64,000 bases of DNA from Crenobacter caeni (GCF_010435965.1 NZ_JAAGAA010000001.1:310001-374000); one strand, 5' to 3'; positions 1-9,344 are shown, numbered from the stretch's first letter. Translations and numbers: made by a program. The notes: a model not told the origin generated them from the letters alone.

Positions 1-1614
1 CTGCGTGACGGTTTGTCGGCCTTTGGCGCGCTGCCGCGCACCACGCTGTGGCTATTGTTGCTGGCGCTCGTGTGGGCTGTGCAGCCCCTGTGGGTGCCAC
101 TGGCCTTTCCGGGGCTGAACGCGGCCACCGCCTGGGCGTTCGTGCTGCTTGCGCTGCTTGGCCTGCTCACGCAGCGGCTGCGCGAGATCTACGGCGACGA
201 GGCGGTGTACCTGCGCTTCGCGCAGGCGCTGCTGGTCGGCACCGTGCTGCAGAGCTTGATCGGCTTCGCGCAGGTGACCGGCCTCGCGCAGGTGATGGGC
301 GGCGTGCTGTTTTACGATGCGGCGCACCCGACCAGCAATGTGTTCGGCCACCTCGGCCAGCGCAACCAGTACGCGCACTACCTGGCGTGGGGGGGCGCCG
401 CAGCGGCCTACCTGTGGGCGCGGCGCAGGCTGGGTACCTGCTGGGCGGTGGCGGCGGTGGCGTGGCTCGCGCTCTCCATGGCGTGGGCGGGGTCGCGCAC
501 GGTGCTGCTCTACGCGGCGGCGTTCCTCGCGCTGGCGCTCATCTGGGCGCTGCGGGTGCGCGACGCGGAGGGGCGGCGCTTTGCGGGCGCCTTGGCGGCG
601 GCGGCGTTTGCCGTGATCGCGTTGCAGTTTGCGCTGCCGTGGGTGAACCAGCTGTTCGCCGGCGGCGCCGTGGAGAGTGGGGTCGAACGCATCGCGGCTG
701 CGGGCGGCGAGGGGATGAACTCGCGCCGTTTCGCCGAGTGGCACAAGGCGTGGCTGGTGTTCGGCGATTACCCGCTGTTCGGCGCCGGCTGGTCGCAGTT
801 TGCCGCGCACAGCGTCGCCCTGCAGATGCGGCCCGAGTTTGCCGAGGCAGCGTTCAATAGCGGGCTGTTTGCCAACAGCCACAACCTGGTGCTGCAGCTA
901 TTGGCCGAGACCGGCGTGGTCGGTACCGGCGCGGTGCTGCTGGGCTTCGCTTGGCTCATGTGGCCGTTCTTTGGCCGAGGCATGGCGGCGCGCCACCTAC
1001 TGCCGGTGGCGATGCTGGCGGTCACGCTGATCCACAGCCAGGTCGAGTATCCGCTGTGGTATCTGTACTTTCCGGCGGTGGCGGTGGTCGCGCTGTCGCT
1101 GTCTCCCGCGCCTTCGCTGCGCGCGCCGCTTGTTGTAAAGCTGGGGCTAGCGGGGCTGATGCTTATGCTTGTCTGGTTGTCGGTCGCAGCGTGGCCGCGT
1201 TACCGCGAGCTGGTCAGCCTCTACACGCCGCCCTACAACGCCGAGCTGCGCGCCAGGAACCAGACGCGGCTCGCCGCGATCGTCGAAAACGAACCGATGT
1301 TCGCCTTCCACGCGCTGAACACGCTGGACAACTACCTGCGGGCCGACCGCGAGCAGCTGCAGCAAAAGCGCGCGTGGATGACGCGGCTTGCCGCGTTTCG
1401 CCCCTACCCGGACGTACTGCTGAAGAAGGCGCAACTCGAGGCACTGGCGGGCGACACGGCGCAGGCGCGGCAGACACTGGCGTACGCGCTCGCGTCGTTC
1501 CCGACCTACGCGCCGCGCTTCATGGCGACACTCGCCGGCAGCGAGCCCGCGTGGACGGTGCTGTACGAGGATGCCAGCGCGGCGCGCGCGCGGCTGCCCG
1601 AGCGTTACCGCTAA
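1..1614 (+). CDS. O-oligosaccharide ligase, PglL/WaaL (Wzy_C) type, 5' end probably outside the window
   Basis: Polytopic inner-membrane protein expected to transfer undecaprenyl-linked glycans to protein (PglL/PilO type) or to lipid A core (WaaL type) on the periplasmic side. About ten hydrophobic segments are followed by a soluble C-terminal part after about residue 385. Counting from TTG at 13, a GHLGQRNQYAHYL motif near residues 109-121 matches the G-x-x-x-Q-x-N-x-x-A signature of PglL ligases, and an AGSRT motif near 159 is Wzy_C-like. The frame is open from base 1, so the true start is probably upstream; TTG at 13 is only the first possible start seen. A strong terminator follows. Ligase family is well supported; protein versus LPS acceptor is not decidable here. 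Confidence 0.8.
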   Translation: MRDGLSAFGALPRTTLWLLLLALVWAVQPLWVPLAFPGLNAATAWAFVLLALLGLLTQRLREIYGDEAVYLRFAQALLVGTVLQSLIGFAQVTGLAQVMGGVLFYDAAHPTSNVFGHLGQRNQYAHYLAWGGAAAAYLWARRRLGTCWAVAAVAWLALSMAWAGSRTVLLYAAAFLALALIWALRVRDAEGRRFAGALAAAAFAVIALQFALPWVNQLFAGGAVESGVERIAAAGGEGMNSRRFAEWHKAWLVFGDYPLFGAGWSQFAAHSVALQMRPEFAEAAFNSGLFANSHNLVLQLLAETGVVGTGAVLLGFAWLMWPFFGRGMAARHLLPVAMLAVTLIHSQVEYPLWYLYFPAVAVVALSLSPAPSLRAPLVVKLGLAGLMLMLVWLSVAAWPRYRELVSLYTPPYNAELRARNQTRLAAIVENEPMFAFHALNTLDNYLRADREQLQQKRAWMTRLAAFRPYPDVLLKKAQLEALAGDTAQARQTLAYALASFPTYAPRFMATLAGSEPAWTVLYEDASAARARLPERYR

Positions 1615-1630
1615 GGAAGCGGGCATGCAA

Positions 1631-1659
1631 AACGGCGACCCATCGGGTCGCCGTTTTTT
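1631..1659. terminator. Rho-independent terminator, convergent pglL-like gene and rpoH
   Basis: Perfect hairpin with arms AACGGCGACCC and GGGTCGCCGTT around a 3-nt loop, followed by a T run on the plus strand. It lies between two converging genes. The A residues before the left arm make limited minus-strand function possible. Confidence 0.9.
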
Positions 1660-1676
1660 ACGGGAGGCGTAGCGGC

Positions 1677-2522
1677 TTACGCGGCTAGCGCGGCCTTCAT
1701 CTTCTGCAGTGCCTTCGCCTCGATCTGGCGGATGCGCTCGGCGGATACGCCGAATTCGGCGGCCAGCTCGTGCAGCGTCGCGCCGCTGTCGTCGGCCAGC
1801 CAGCGTGCCTCGACGATGCGGCGGCTGCGCGCGTCAAGCGACGCGAGCGCCTCGTGCAGGCCTTCGCTCTGCAGGCGGTCGACCGCCTTCTTCTCGATCT
1901 GGCGCACCGGCTCGTGCTCGCTGTCGGCGAGCCAGTCGATCGGCGCGTAGCCGTCGTCGTCACCGTCGTCGGCCAACAGCGCGATGTCCTGCCCGGTCAT
2001 GCGGGTTTCCATCTCCAGCACTTCTTCGGGCTTGACGCCGAGGTCTTCGGCGATCTCGCGCGCCTCGCTGTCGGACAGCGCCGACATGTTCTTCTTCATG
2101 CTGCGCAGGTTGAAGAACAGCTTGCGCTGCGGCTTGGTGGTCGCGATGCGCACCAGGCGCCAGTTGCGCAGGATGAATTCGTGGATTTCGGCCTTGATCC
2201 AGTGCACGGCGAACGAGAACAGACGCACGCCGCGGCTGGGTTCGAAACGCTTGACGGCCTTCATCAGGCCGATATTGCCTTCCTGGATCAGGTCGGCCTG
2301 CGGCAGGCCGTAGCCGGCGTAGCCGCGTGCAATCGACACCACCACGCGCATGTGCGACATCACCAGGCGGCGGGCCGCCTCGAGGTCGTTCTGGTCGTGG
2401 TAGCGGGTCGCCAGCTCGGACTCTTCTTCCTGCGTCAGCATGGGCAGGCGGTTGACGGCCTGAATGTACTGCTCGAGGCTGCCGGTGCTGGAAGGTACGG
2501 GCAAAGCGAAAGTAGCGCTCAT
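1677..2522 (-). CDS. rpoH: RNA polymerase sigma-32 factor RpoH
   Basis: Heat-shock sigma factor that directs core RNA polymerase to chaperone and protease promoters. The 281-aa length is normal. Region 2 is seen at residues 77-110 (DLIQEGNIGLMKAVKRF), and the diagnostic RpoH box QRKLFFNLR is at 132-140. A region 4 helix-turn-helix lies near the C-terminus. The ATG at 2522 has an AGGAGG ribosome-binding site. It lies downstream of ftsYEX in the same direction, the order also seen in gammaproteobacteria. Its own promoter overlaps a CIRCE element (2557-2583), so HrcA repression is likely in addition to the usual post-transcriptional control. Confidence 0.97.
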   Translation of the reverse strand: MSATFALPVPSSTGSLEQYIQAVNRLPMLTQEEESELATRYHDQNDLEAARRLVMSHMRVVVSIARGYAGYGLPQADLIQEGNIGLMKAVKRFEPSRGVRLFSFAVHWIKAEIHEFILRNWRLVRIATTKPQRKLFFNLRSMKKNMSALSDSEAREIAEDLGVKPEEVLEMETRMTGQDIALLADDGDDDGYAPIDWLADSEHEPVRQIEKKAVDRLQSEGLHEALASLDARSRRIVEARWLADDSGATLHELAAEFGVSAERIRQIEAKALQKMKAALAA

Positions 2523-2553
2523 GTGGAAACTGTCCTCCTAGTCTCGAATTCCG

Positions 2554-2583
2554 ATGTTAGCACTCGGGATTAGTGAGTGCCAA
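2554..2583 (-). promoter_or_regulatory. rpoH promoter overlapped by a CIRCE (HrcA) operator
   Basis: The plus strand reads TTAGCACTC-N9-GAGTGCCAA at 2557-2583. This matches the CIRCE consensus TTAGCACTC-N9-GAGTGCTAA at 17 of 18 arm positions. On the minus strand the outer bases form a sigma-70 promoter, TTGGCA (2583-2578), an 18-bp spacer and TAACAT (2559-2554). Transcription would start near 2547, giving a leader of about 25 nt with AGGAGG before the ATG. HrcA bound here would block RNA polymerase. Motif and spacing are seen directly; HrcA control is inferred, as hrcA is not in the window. The remaining gap to ftsX (2584-2761) shows nothing else I can support. Confidence 0.85.
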
Positions 2584-2761
2584 GCAACGGAAGTTCCTCT
2601 TAGCATGAATGTTTTTTATCGCCCGATAGCGCGGGAGAGGGGTGGCGCTCTGGCAGGCGGGGGGGCAAACCGGCCGGAAAATCAGCGTGGCCTTGCGGTA
2701 CACGGGCCATCCAAGCCGGTTTCGACGCCGCATCGTCGATGCGCAGATCGTGATCAGGTAC

Positions 2762-3670
2762 TCAGTGCGCGCGCACCTGCCGCAGGTGGTGGTCGGTCGC
2801 GAGCCGGGCGCCGCTGACCGCCAGTAGCGCGGAAAGGCCGGTGAGCGCGGCCAATTCGCCTGCCGTCAGCCCGCGCAGCGCGAGCTGTTCGTTGTAGAGG
2901 CGGGCGAAGTCGGCGAGCACAGGGTTGGCGGCGGCGATCAGCCAGCTCGACAGCCCCCACGCGGCCAGCGCGGCGAGCACGCCCTGCCACAGTGCGTGGT
3001 AGAGGAAGGGGCGGCGGATGAAGTTGTCGGTCGCGCCGATCAGCTTGGAGATCTCGATCTCGTCGCGGCGGGCGAGGATCTGCATGCGGATGGTGTTGTG
3101 GGTGACCAGCACCAGCGCCAGCGCAAAGGCCGAACCCAATAGCAGCGTCAGCTGGCCGCCCAGCGAGATCAGGCCGGCGAGCTTCTGCGCCCACGCCGCG
3201 TCGAACTGCACCTCGGCGACCATCGGCAGGCCGGCGATCTCCTTTTGCAGGCGGTCGAGTTCGGCGGCGTCCAGTGTGGCGGGCTTGACGACGAAGGCGT
3301 CCGGCAGCGGGTTGCCGTCCAGCCCCTCGGCCATGCCGGTGACGCCGCTACGCGCCTCCAGTTCGGCGAGCGCCTGCTGCTTGTCGACGAAGGTGGATTG
3401 TCCGACGCGCGGATGCTGCTTGAGCGAGCTTGCGACGGCGGCGATGTCGGCCGGTTCGCTCGCCATCTCCATGAACACGGTCAGCTCGGGGGTGACGTCG
3501 ATCTTGCCGCTCCACTGCTGTACGCCCTGCACGACCAGATAAAGCGCGACCGGCAGGCTGAGCGCGAGCGAGAGCATCGCGAGGTTGAGCAGGCTGGCGA
3601 TCGGCGCGCGCGCGGTGCGCTTGAGTGCCAACAGCGCGCTTTGCGCGTGCAGGAACAGGTAGTGTTTCAT
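2762..3670 (-). CDS. ftsX: Cell-division ABC transporter permease FtsX
   Basis: Membrane partner of FtsE in the divisome complex that activates septal peptidoglycan hydrolases. The 302-aa protein has the FtsX topology: a cytoplasmic N-terminus, one membrane segment at about 26-48, a periplasmic domain of about 120 residues, then three more segments near 172-196, 225-248 and 272-290. ATG at 3670 overlaps the ftsE stop by 4 nt (ATGA), so translation is coupled. It is third in ftsY-ftsE-ftsX. Confidence 0.95.
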   Translation of the reverse strand: MKHYLFLHAQSALLALKRTARAPIASLLNLAMLSLALSLPVALYLVVQGVQQWSGKIDVTPELTVFMEMASEPADIAAVASSLKQHPRVGQSTFVDKQQALAELEARSGVTGMAEGLDGNPLPDAFVVKPATLDAAELDRLQKEIAGLPMVAEVQFDAAWAQKLAGLISLGGQLTLLLGSAFALALVLVTHNTIRMQILARRDEIEISKLIGATDNFIRRPFLYHALWQGVLAALAAWGLSSWLIAAANPVLADFARLYNEQLALRGLTAGELAALTGLSALLAVSGARLATDHHLRQVRAH

Positions 3671-4317
3671 GCGAACTGTCCTTCCCTGAGGCGGATGATG
3701 CGCCTGCCGTAGTCTTCCATCAGCGTCTCGTCGTGCGCGGAAATCAGCACGGTGACGCCGACCTGATGGAAGGACTTGAACAGCTCCATGATGTCGAGCG
3801 CGTACGCGCGGTCGAGGTTGGCCGATGGTTCGTCGGCCAGCAGGATGGCAGGGCGGTGCACCACGGCGCGCGCGATGCACAGCCGCTGCTGCTCGCCGCC
3901 GGACAGGCCGACCGGCATCGATTTCTCGCGCCCGGCGAGGCCGACCTTGTCGAGCGCGGCGCGCACGCGGCGCGCGGCGTCGCGGCGGTCGAAGCCGATG
4001 ATGTCCAGCGGCAGCACCACGTTGTCGAACACGCTCCTGTCGTACAGGATCTTGTGGTCCTGGAACACGATGCCGATATGCTGGCGCACGTAGGGCAGCT
4101 GGCTGGCGCGCAGGCGGCTCAGGTTCTGGCCGTTGACCAGCACGTTGCCGCTGGTCGCGCGGTCGATGCCTGCAACCAGCTTGAGCAGCGTCGACTTGCC
4201 GGCGCCGGAGTGCCCGGCGAGGAACACCATCTCGCCGGCGTCGATCTGGAAGGACAGGTTCTTCAGCGCGTCGAAGCCGCCGGGGTAGCGCTTGCTGACC
4301 TGGTCGAATTTGATCAT
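3667..4317 (-). CDS. ftsE: Cell-division ABC transporter ATPase FtsE
   Basis: ATPase subunit of FtsEX, acting at the division site. Walker A GHSGAGKST is at residues 35-43, the ABC signature LSGGEQQR at 138-145 and Walker B AILLADEP at 157-164. The start MIKFDQVSKRY at 4317 matches the usual FtsE N-terminus and gives 216 aa, the common length. In-frame alternatives are ATG at 4326 and GTG at 4338; none has a convincing Shine-Dalgarno, which fits coupling to ftsY 27 nt upstream. Confidence 0.95.
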   Translation of the reverse strand: MIKFDQVSKRYPGGFDALKNLSFQIDAGEMVFLAGHSGAGKSTLLKLVAGIDRATSGNVLVNGQNLSRLRASQLPYVRQHIGIVFQDHKILYDRSVFDNVVLPLDIIGFDRRDAARRVRAALDKVGLAGREKSMPVGLSGGEQQRLCIARAVVHRPAILLADEPSANLDRAYALDIMELFKSFHQVGVTVLISAHDETLMEDYGRRIIRLREGQFA

Positions 4318-4343
4318 GGGCGTCATGGGCTGCGGCACCCGTG

Positions 4344-5579
4344 CTAATCAAACAGCGCGTCGACGTAGTCGCGAGCGCTGAACGGGCGCAAGTCGTCGAT
4401 GCTCTCGCCGACGCCGACAAAGCGTAGCGGCACCGGACGCTGCTTGGCGATCGCGGCGATCACGCCGCCCTTGGCCGAGCCGTCGAGCTTGGAGAGGATC
4501 AGGCCGGTCAGCCCCAGCGCGTCGTCGAAGGCCTTCACCTGCGTCACGGCATTCTGCCCGGTGTTGGCGTCGATCACCAGCATCACCTCGTGCGGGCCGT
4601 CCGGGATCGCCTTCTGGATCACCCGCTTCACCTTCTTGATCTCTTCCATCAGGTGCAGCTGGGTCGGCAGGCGACCGGCGGTGTCGGCGAGCACCACGTC
4701 GATGCCGCGCGCCTTGGCTGCCTGGATCGCGTCGAAGCAGACCGCGGCGGCGTCGCCGCCTTGCTGCGCGATCACGGTGACGTTGTTGCGCTCGCCCCAC
4801 GCCATCAGTTGTTCGCGCGCGGCGGCGCGGAAGGTGTCGCCGGCGGCGAGCATCACCTTCTTGCCCTGCGACTGGTAGTACTTGGCGAGCTTGCCGATCG
4901 AGGTGGTTTTGCCGGCGCCGTTGACGCCGGCCATCATGATCACGAAGGGCTGCTTGCCCTCGACGCTCAGCGGCTGTTCGAGCGGGCCGATCAGCTCGAG
5001 CAGGGAATCCTTGAGCGCGCCCTTGAGCTCGGACGCGTCCTTCAGCCCCTTCAGCGACACGCGCTCGCGCACGTCGCCCAGCAGGTGCATGGTCGCGTCG
5101 ACGCCCATGTCTGCGGTAAGCAGCACCGTCTCCAGTTCTTCGTACAGGTCCTCGTCGATCTTGCCGCCGCCGAACAGGCCGGCCAACTGCTTGCCGAGCT
5201 TGCTGCGCGTCTTGGCAAGGCCGGCCTTCAGCCGTTCGGTCCAGCTGAGCTTGCGCTCGGGCACCGCTTGAGCGTCCGGCTCGGCGGGCGCGCTGGGCGC
5301 TGGGGCCGGTGCCTCGGGGAGCTCGATAGGGACAGCGGCTGGTGCCGGCACCGCATGGCCGGCATCAGGCGCCGGTGCGCTGGTAGGCGGTAATTCGTCA
5401 CGCTCGTATGCGGCAACAGGTTCGGCGACGGGCACGGGCTGTGCAGGCGTTACCGCCGGTACGGGTTCCGGTACCGGCGCCGTGGTGTCTGGCGCCTGGA
5501 TGGGCGCGGTTTCAGGCGTCGCAGGCGCGTTGGCCTGCGGCGCGTTGTCCTTGGGTTTTCGCTTGAAGAAACTGAACAT
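4344..5579 (-). CDS. ftsY: Signal recognition particle receptor FtsY
   Basis: SRP GTPase that docks ribosome-nascent chain-SRP complexes at the membrane and hands them to SecYEG. Of 411 residues, the first 110 or so form a low-complexity Ala/Pro/Glu-rich A domain typical of proteobacterial FtsY. The NG domain follows, with G1 GVNGAGKTT at about 218-226, DTAGR at 299-303 and SKLDGSAKGG at 363-372. It heads ftsYEX and is divergent from rsmD, an arrangement also known in E. coli. The 170-bp divergent region has AT-rich patches, including TATATAAGG near 5670, but no promoter I would assign firmly. Confidence 0.97.
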   Translation of the reverse strand: MFSFFKRKPKDNAPQANAPATPETAPIQAPDTTAPVPEPVPAVTPAQPVPVAEPVAAYERDELPPTSAPAPDAGHAVPAPAAVPIELPEAPAPAPSAPAEPDAQAVPERKLSWTERLKAGLAKTRSKLGKQLAGLFGGGKIDEDLYEELETVLLTADMGVDATMHLLGDVRERVSLKGLKDASELKGALKDSLLELIGPLEQPLSVEGKQPFVIMMAGVNGAGKTTSIGKLAKYYQSQGKKVMLAAGDTFRAAAREQLMAWGERNNVTVIAQQGGDAAAVCFDAIQAAKARGIDVVLADTAGRLPTQLHLMEEIKKVKRVIQKAIPDGPHEVMLVIDANTGQNAVTQVKAFDDALGLTGLILSKLDGSAKGGVIAAIAKQRPVPLRFVGVGESIDDLRPFSARDYVDALFD

Positions 5580-5749
5580 GCTTCGGCTGTACTCGATCGT
5601 GGAGCAGGGATTGTAGCGTATTCAGGCTGGGTGTCGCCCATGGCCGGCAATCACGCCAGAAAAAACATATATAAGGTTGCGCTTGTCCGACAAAGCCTGC
5701 ACAAGCGGCCGCTTCAGGGTAAACTTGCCGGCTTGCAACAGGAGGGGTT

Positions 5750-6307
5750 ATGGGCGAGTACCGCAACAAGGTCCGCGTGATCGCCGGCAAGTACCGCCGG
5801 CGCCAACTGGCGTTTCCGGACGTGGATGGCCTGCGGCCGACGCCGGACCGCGTGCGCACGACCCTGTTCAACTGGCTGGGTGCCGAACTGGACGGGCTGG
5901 TGTGTCTGGACCTGTTCGCCGGCAGCGGCGCGCTGGGCTTCGAGGCCGCGTCGCGCGGCGCGCGCCGAGTTGTGATGGTCGAACGCGACCGCAGTGCGCT
6001 CACGCTGCTCAAGGACAACCGGCGCATGCTCGGTGCAGACGAGATCGACGTGGTCTCGGGCGACGCACTCGCCTACCTGCGCGGCGCGCGCGAGCGCTTC
6101 GACCTGGTGTTCCTCGACCCGCCCTTCGGGCTGGACCTGTTGCCCGCGCTGTTGCCCTTGTTGCCGGGTCTGCTCGCGCCCGGTGCGCGCGTCTACCTCG
6201 AGGCGGCCAGGTTGCCGGACCTGGCCGGCTGGCGTGTGCTGAAGCAGGGCTCGGCCGGCGCGGTGCGCTACGCGCTGGTCGAAGCGGATGTTGCCGAGCC
6301 GGCATAA
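5750..6307 (+). CDS. rsmD: 16S rRNA (guanine(966)-N(2))-methyltransferase RsmD
   Basis: Methylates N2 of G966 in 16S rRNA on assembled 30S particles. The 185-aa Rossmann-fold methyltransferase has the SAM motif DLFAGSGALGFE at 54-65 and the catalytic DPPF tetrapeptide at 123-126. A good AGGAGG site precedes the ATG. It is divergent from ftsY. In many relatives coaD follows directly; here the next gene is the ferredoxin. Confidence 0.95.
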   Translation: MGEYRNKVRVIAGKYRRRQLAFPDVDGLRPTPDRVRTTLFNWLGAELDGLVCLDLFAGSGALGFEAASRGARRVVMVERDRSALTLLKDNRRMLGADEIDVVSGDALAYLRGARERFDLVFLDPPFGLDLLPALLPLLPGLLAPGARVYLEAARLPDLAGWRVLKQGSAGAVRYALVEADVAEPA

Positions 6308-6349
6308 ACGTATAACGGCGCCTTCCTTGCCCGGGCGCAGGGAGGGTGA

Positions 6350-6637
<288 letters not shown>

Positions 6638-6734
6638 GTGGCTGATCTTTCGCGGGTTTCGGGGGCGGGTTGTCGTCTTTTACCGGGTAAATGGCTGAAA
6701 AAGGCAGTTTTCCGAAAAAAATCCGCGAAAAGTG

Positions 6735-6763
6735 TTGACGGTGAAAAAAGGGGTCTGTAGTAT
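6735..6763 (+). promoter_or_regulatory. Sigma-70 promoter for the tRNA-Tyr/Gly/Thr-tuf transcript
   Basis: TTGACG at 6735-6740, a 17-bp spacer and TAGTAT at 6758-6763, about 13 nt before the first tRNA base. The strength and position suit a stable-RNA promoter. Growth-rate or stringent control is inferred from the class only. Confidence 0.85.
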
Positions 6764-6776
6764 TCGGGTCTCTTCA

Positions 6777-6861
6777 GGAGGGATTCCCGAGCGGTCAAAG
6801 GGATCAGACTGTAAATCTGACGGCACTGCCTTCGAAGGTTCGAATCCTTCTCCCTCCACCA
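6777..6861 (+). tRNA. tRNA-Tyr (anticodon GUA)
   Basis: 85-nt class II tRNA with an extra arm. The acceptor GGAGGGA pairs with TCCCTCC. The anticodon loop CTGTAAA sits between TCAGA and TCTGA, with GTA at 6811-6813. CCA is encoded at 6859-6861. It is first in a tRNA-tuf cluster like the E. coli tyrU-glyT-thrT-tufB arrangement. Confidence 0.97.
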
Positions 6862-6907
6862 GAATAAAGATTATCTTGGCGACGTGAAGACATGCGGCGC
6901 GTGATAA

Positions 6908-6981
6908 GCGGGTGTAGCTCAATGGTAGAGCAGAAGCCTTCCAAGCTTATGACGAGGGTTCGATTCCCTTCACCCGCTCCA
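6908..6981 (+). tRNA. tRNA-Gly (anticodon UCC)
   Basis: 74 nt. The acceptor GCGGGTG pairs with CACCCGC and CCA is encoded. Anticodon TCC is at 6940-6942. The outermost anticodon-stem pair is a G/A mismatch; all other stems are intact, so I treat it as functional. Confidence 0.96.
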
Positions 6982-7000
6982 GGATATTAAGTAGTTGCAG

Positions 7001-7075
<75 letters not shown>

Positions 7076-7107
7076 ATTCAACCTTGTTTAGTTTCAGGGA
7101 TACTGCC

Positions 7108-8298
7108 ATGGCTAAGGAAAAGTTCGAGCGGACCAAACCGCACGTAAACGTTGGCACCATCGGTCACGTTGACCATGGTAAGACCACTCTGACTGCTGCG
7201 ATCACCACCATTCTGTCGAAGAAGTTCGGTGGCGAAGCCAAGGATTACTCGCAAATCGACAGCGCGCCGGAAGAGAAGGCCCGCGGTATTACCATTAACA
7301 CCGCGCACGTCGAGTACGAAACCGAAACCCGTCACTACGCTCACGTTGACTGCCCGGGTCACGCTGACTACGTGAAGAACATGATCACCGGTGCTGCCCA
7401 GATGGACGGCGCGATTCTGGTGTGCTCGGCCGCTGACGGTCCGATGCCGCAGACCCGCGAACACATCCTGCTGGCTCGCCAGGTGGGCGTTCCGTACATC
7501 ATCGTCTACCTGAACAAGTGCGACATGGTCGACGACGAAGAGCTGCTGGAACTGGTCGAAATGGAAGTGCGCGAGCTGCTGTCTTCCTACGACTTCCCGG
7601 GCGACGACCTGCCGCTGGTCAAGGGTTCCGCGCTGAAAGCGCTGGAAGGCGACCAGTCCGACATCGGCGAACCGTCGATCTTCCGTCTGGCTGACGCGCT
7701 GGACAGCTACATCCCGACGCCTGAGCGTGCTGTGGACAAGCCGTTCCTGCTGCCGATCGAAGACGTGTTCTCGATCTCCGGCCGCGGTACCGTGGTGACC
7801 GGTCGCGTCGAGCGCGGCATCGTCAAAGTCGGCGAAGAAATCGAAATCGTCGGCCTGAAGGCAACCGCCAAGACCACCTGTACCGGCGTGGAAATGTTCC
7901 GCAAGCTGCTGGACCAGGGTCAGGCTGGTGACAACGTCGGCGTGCTGCTGCGCGGCACCAAGCGTGAAGAAGTCGAGCGTGGTCAGGTCCTGGCGAAGCC
8001 GGGTTCCATCACCCCGCACACCAACTTCACCGGCGAGATCTACGTGCTGAGCAAGAACGAAGGTGGCCGTCACACCCCGTTCTTCGCGAACTACCGCCCG
8101 CAGTTCTACTTCCGTACCACGGACGTGACTGGCGCGATCAGCCTGCCGGAAGGCGTTGAAATGGTGATGCCGGGTGACAACGTTTCGATCACCGTCGAAC
8201 TGATCGCCCCGATCGCGATGGAAGAAGGTCTGCGTTTCGCGATCCGCGAAGGTGGCCGTACCGTCGGCGCCGGCGTGGTTGCAAAGATCATCAAGTGA
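7108..8298 (+). CDS. tuf: Elongation factor Tu, copy 1
   Basis: GTPase that delivers aminoacyl-tRNA to the ribosomal A site. 396 aa. The P loop GHVDHGKT is at 19-26; DCPGH and NKCD motifs are present. I chose ATG at 7108 ([10 protein letters not shown]), the universal EF-Tu start; an in-frame GTG-type extension to 7066 would run into the tRNA. The protein is identical to the second copy at 23643-24833, and the DNA is identical from about 7441 to 8234, consistent with gene conversion. It is cotranscribed with the preceding tRNAs. Confidence 0.98.
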   Translation: MAKEKFERTKPHVNVGTIGHVDHGKTTLTAAITTILSKKFGGEAKDYSQIDSAPEEKARGITINTAHVEYETETRHYAHVDCPGHADYVKNMITGAAQMDGAILVCSAADGPMPQTREHILLARQVGVPYIIVYLNKCDMVDDEELLELVEMEVRELLSSYDFPGDDLPLVKGSALKALEGDQSDIGEPSIFRLADALDSYIPTPERAVDKPFLLPIEDVFSISGRGTVVTGRVERGIVKVGEEIEIVGLKATAKTTCTGVEMFRKLLDQGQAGDNVGVLLRGTKREEVERGQVLAKPGSITPHTNFTGEIYVLSKNEGGRHTPFFANYRPQFYFRTTDVTGAISLPEGVEMVMPGDNVSITVELIAPIAMEEGLRFAIREGGRTVGAGVVAKIIK

Positions 8299-8309
8299 TC
8301 TAAGGTTTT

Positions 8310-8385
8310 AGGCCAGTAGCTCAATTGGTAGAGTATCGGTCTCCAAAACCGAGGGTTGGGGGTTCGAGACCCTCCTGGCCTGCCA
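8310..8385 (+). tRNA. tRNA-Trp (anticodon CCA)
   Basis: 76 nt. The acceptor AGGCCAG pairs with CTGGCCT, discriminator G, CCA encoded. The anticodon loop CTCCAAA has CCA at 8343-8345. It starts 11 nt after the tuf stop, so it is probably processed from the same transcript. Confidence 0.97.
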
Positions 8386-8390
8386 AATAA

Positions 8391-8423
8391 GACTAACCGG
8401 CGATTTTCGCCGGTTAGTCTTTT
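8391..8423 (+). terminator. Rho-independent terminator after tRNA-Trp
   Basis: Arms GACTAACCGGCGA and TCGCCGGTTAGTC form a 13-bp stem with a 3-nt loop, followed by TTTT. It separates the tRNA-tuf unit from secE-nusG. Confidence 0.88.
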
Positions 8424-8447
8424 GTCGCATCTGCAGCGGGAATTTAT

Positions 8448-8801
8448 ATGGAAATGCAAGACAAGATGAAGCTGGCGCTGGCCGGTCTGCTCGTTGCCGC
8501 CGGTGTCGCGGGCTTCTACCTGGTGCCGGAAGGGCAGGGCTTGTTGCGTGCGCTCGCGTTTGTCGCCGGTCTGGCGATGGCGGTCGGCGTGCTGTGGGTG
8601 TCGACCCCGGGCCGCGAATTTGTCGCGTACGCGCACGAGTCGGTTGCCGAAGCCAAGAAGGTGGTGTGGCCGACCCGCAAGGAAGCGACGCAGATGACCG
8701 GTCTGGTATTTGTCTTCGTCACTCTTCTTGCGCTCTTCATGTGGCTGGTCGATTCTTCGTTGACCTGGTTCTTTTACGATCTGATTCTTAAGCGGGGTTG
8801 A
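8448..8801 (+). CDS. secE: Preprotein translocase subunit SecE
   Basis: Essential clamp around SecY in SecYEG. 117 aa with three predicted membrane helices (about 10-27, 33-50 and 87-112), the longer proteobacterial form. The conserved amphipathic segment [14 protein letters not shown] lies before the last helix. secE-nusG order is universal in bacteria; its stop touches the nusG start region (TGATGATGG). Confidence 0.96.
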   Translation: MEMQDKMKLALAGLLVAAGVAGFYLVPEGQGLLRALAFVAGLAMAVGVLWVSTPGREFVAYAHESVAEAKKVVWPTRKEATQMTGLVFVFVTLLALFMWLVDSSLTWFFYDLILKRG

Positions 8802-8803
8802 TG

Positions 8804-9337
8804 ATGGCCAAACGCTGGTATGTGGTTCACGCTTACTCCGGTTTCGAGAAGAGCGTGCAAAAGGCTTTGCGCGAGCGCATCGACCGCTCCGAAATCGCCG
8901 ACCTGTTCGGTCAGGTGCTGGTGCCGGTCGAGGAGGTGGTCGACATGAAGAACGGCCGCCGCTCGATCACCGAGCGCAAGTTCTTCCCGGGTTACGTGCT
9001 GGTCGAGATGGACATGACCGACGACAGCTGGCACCTGGTGAAGAGCACGCCGAAAGTCACCGGCTTTATCGGCGGTACCGCCAACCGTCCGGCGCCGATC
9101 TCGGCGCGCGAGGTCGAGGCCATCATGCAGCAGATGCAGGAGGGCGTCGAAAAGCCGCGTCCGAAGGTGCTGTTTGAGGTGGGCGAGAAAGTGCGCGTGA
9201 CCGATGGTCCGTTCAACGACTTCAACGGCACCGTCGACGAGGTCAACTACGAACGCAACAAGCTGCGCGTCTCCGTGCAGATCTTCGGCCGCGACACGCC
9301 GGTCGAACTCGATTTCAACCAGGTCGAGAAAATCTGA
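8804..9337 (+). CDS. nusG: Transcription termination/antitermination protein NusG
   Basis: Binds RNA polymerase and links it to Rho or to ribosomal S10. An NGN domain (about 1-120, [15 protein letters not shown] at the N-terminus and [10 protein letters not shown]) is followed by a KOW domain ([13 protein letters not shown]). I chose ATG at 8804 (MAKRWYVV); ATG at 8801 and TTG at 8798 are in frame and overlap the secE stop. 177 aa is the normal length. Confidence 0.96.
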   Translation: MAKRWYVVHAYSGFEKSVQKALRERIDRSEIADLFGQVLVPVEEVVDMKNGRRSITERKFFPGYVLVEMDMTDDSWHLVKSTPKVTGFIGGTANRPAPISAREVEAIMQQMQEGVEKPRPKVLFEVGEKVRVTDGPFNDFNGTVDEVNYERNKLRVSVQIFGRDTPVELDFNQVEKI

Positions 9338-9344
9338 TTTTCGC

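Noticed and set aside
5580..5749. A firm promoter for ftsY or rsmD in the TATATAAGG region
   Set aside because: The boxes have poor spacing on either strand, so I did not assign one.
6908..6981. tRNA-Gly as a pseudogene, because of a G/A mismatch at the top of the anticodon stem
   Set aside because: All other stems, the anticodon and CCA are intact and it sits in a conserved tRNA-tuf cluster.
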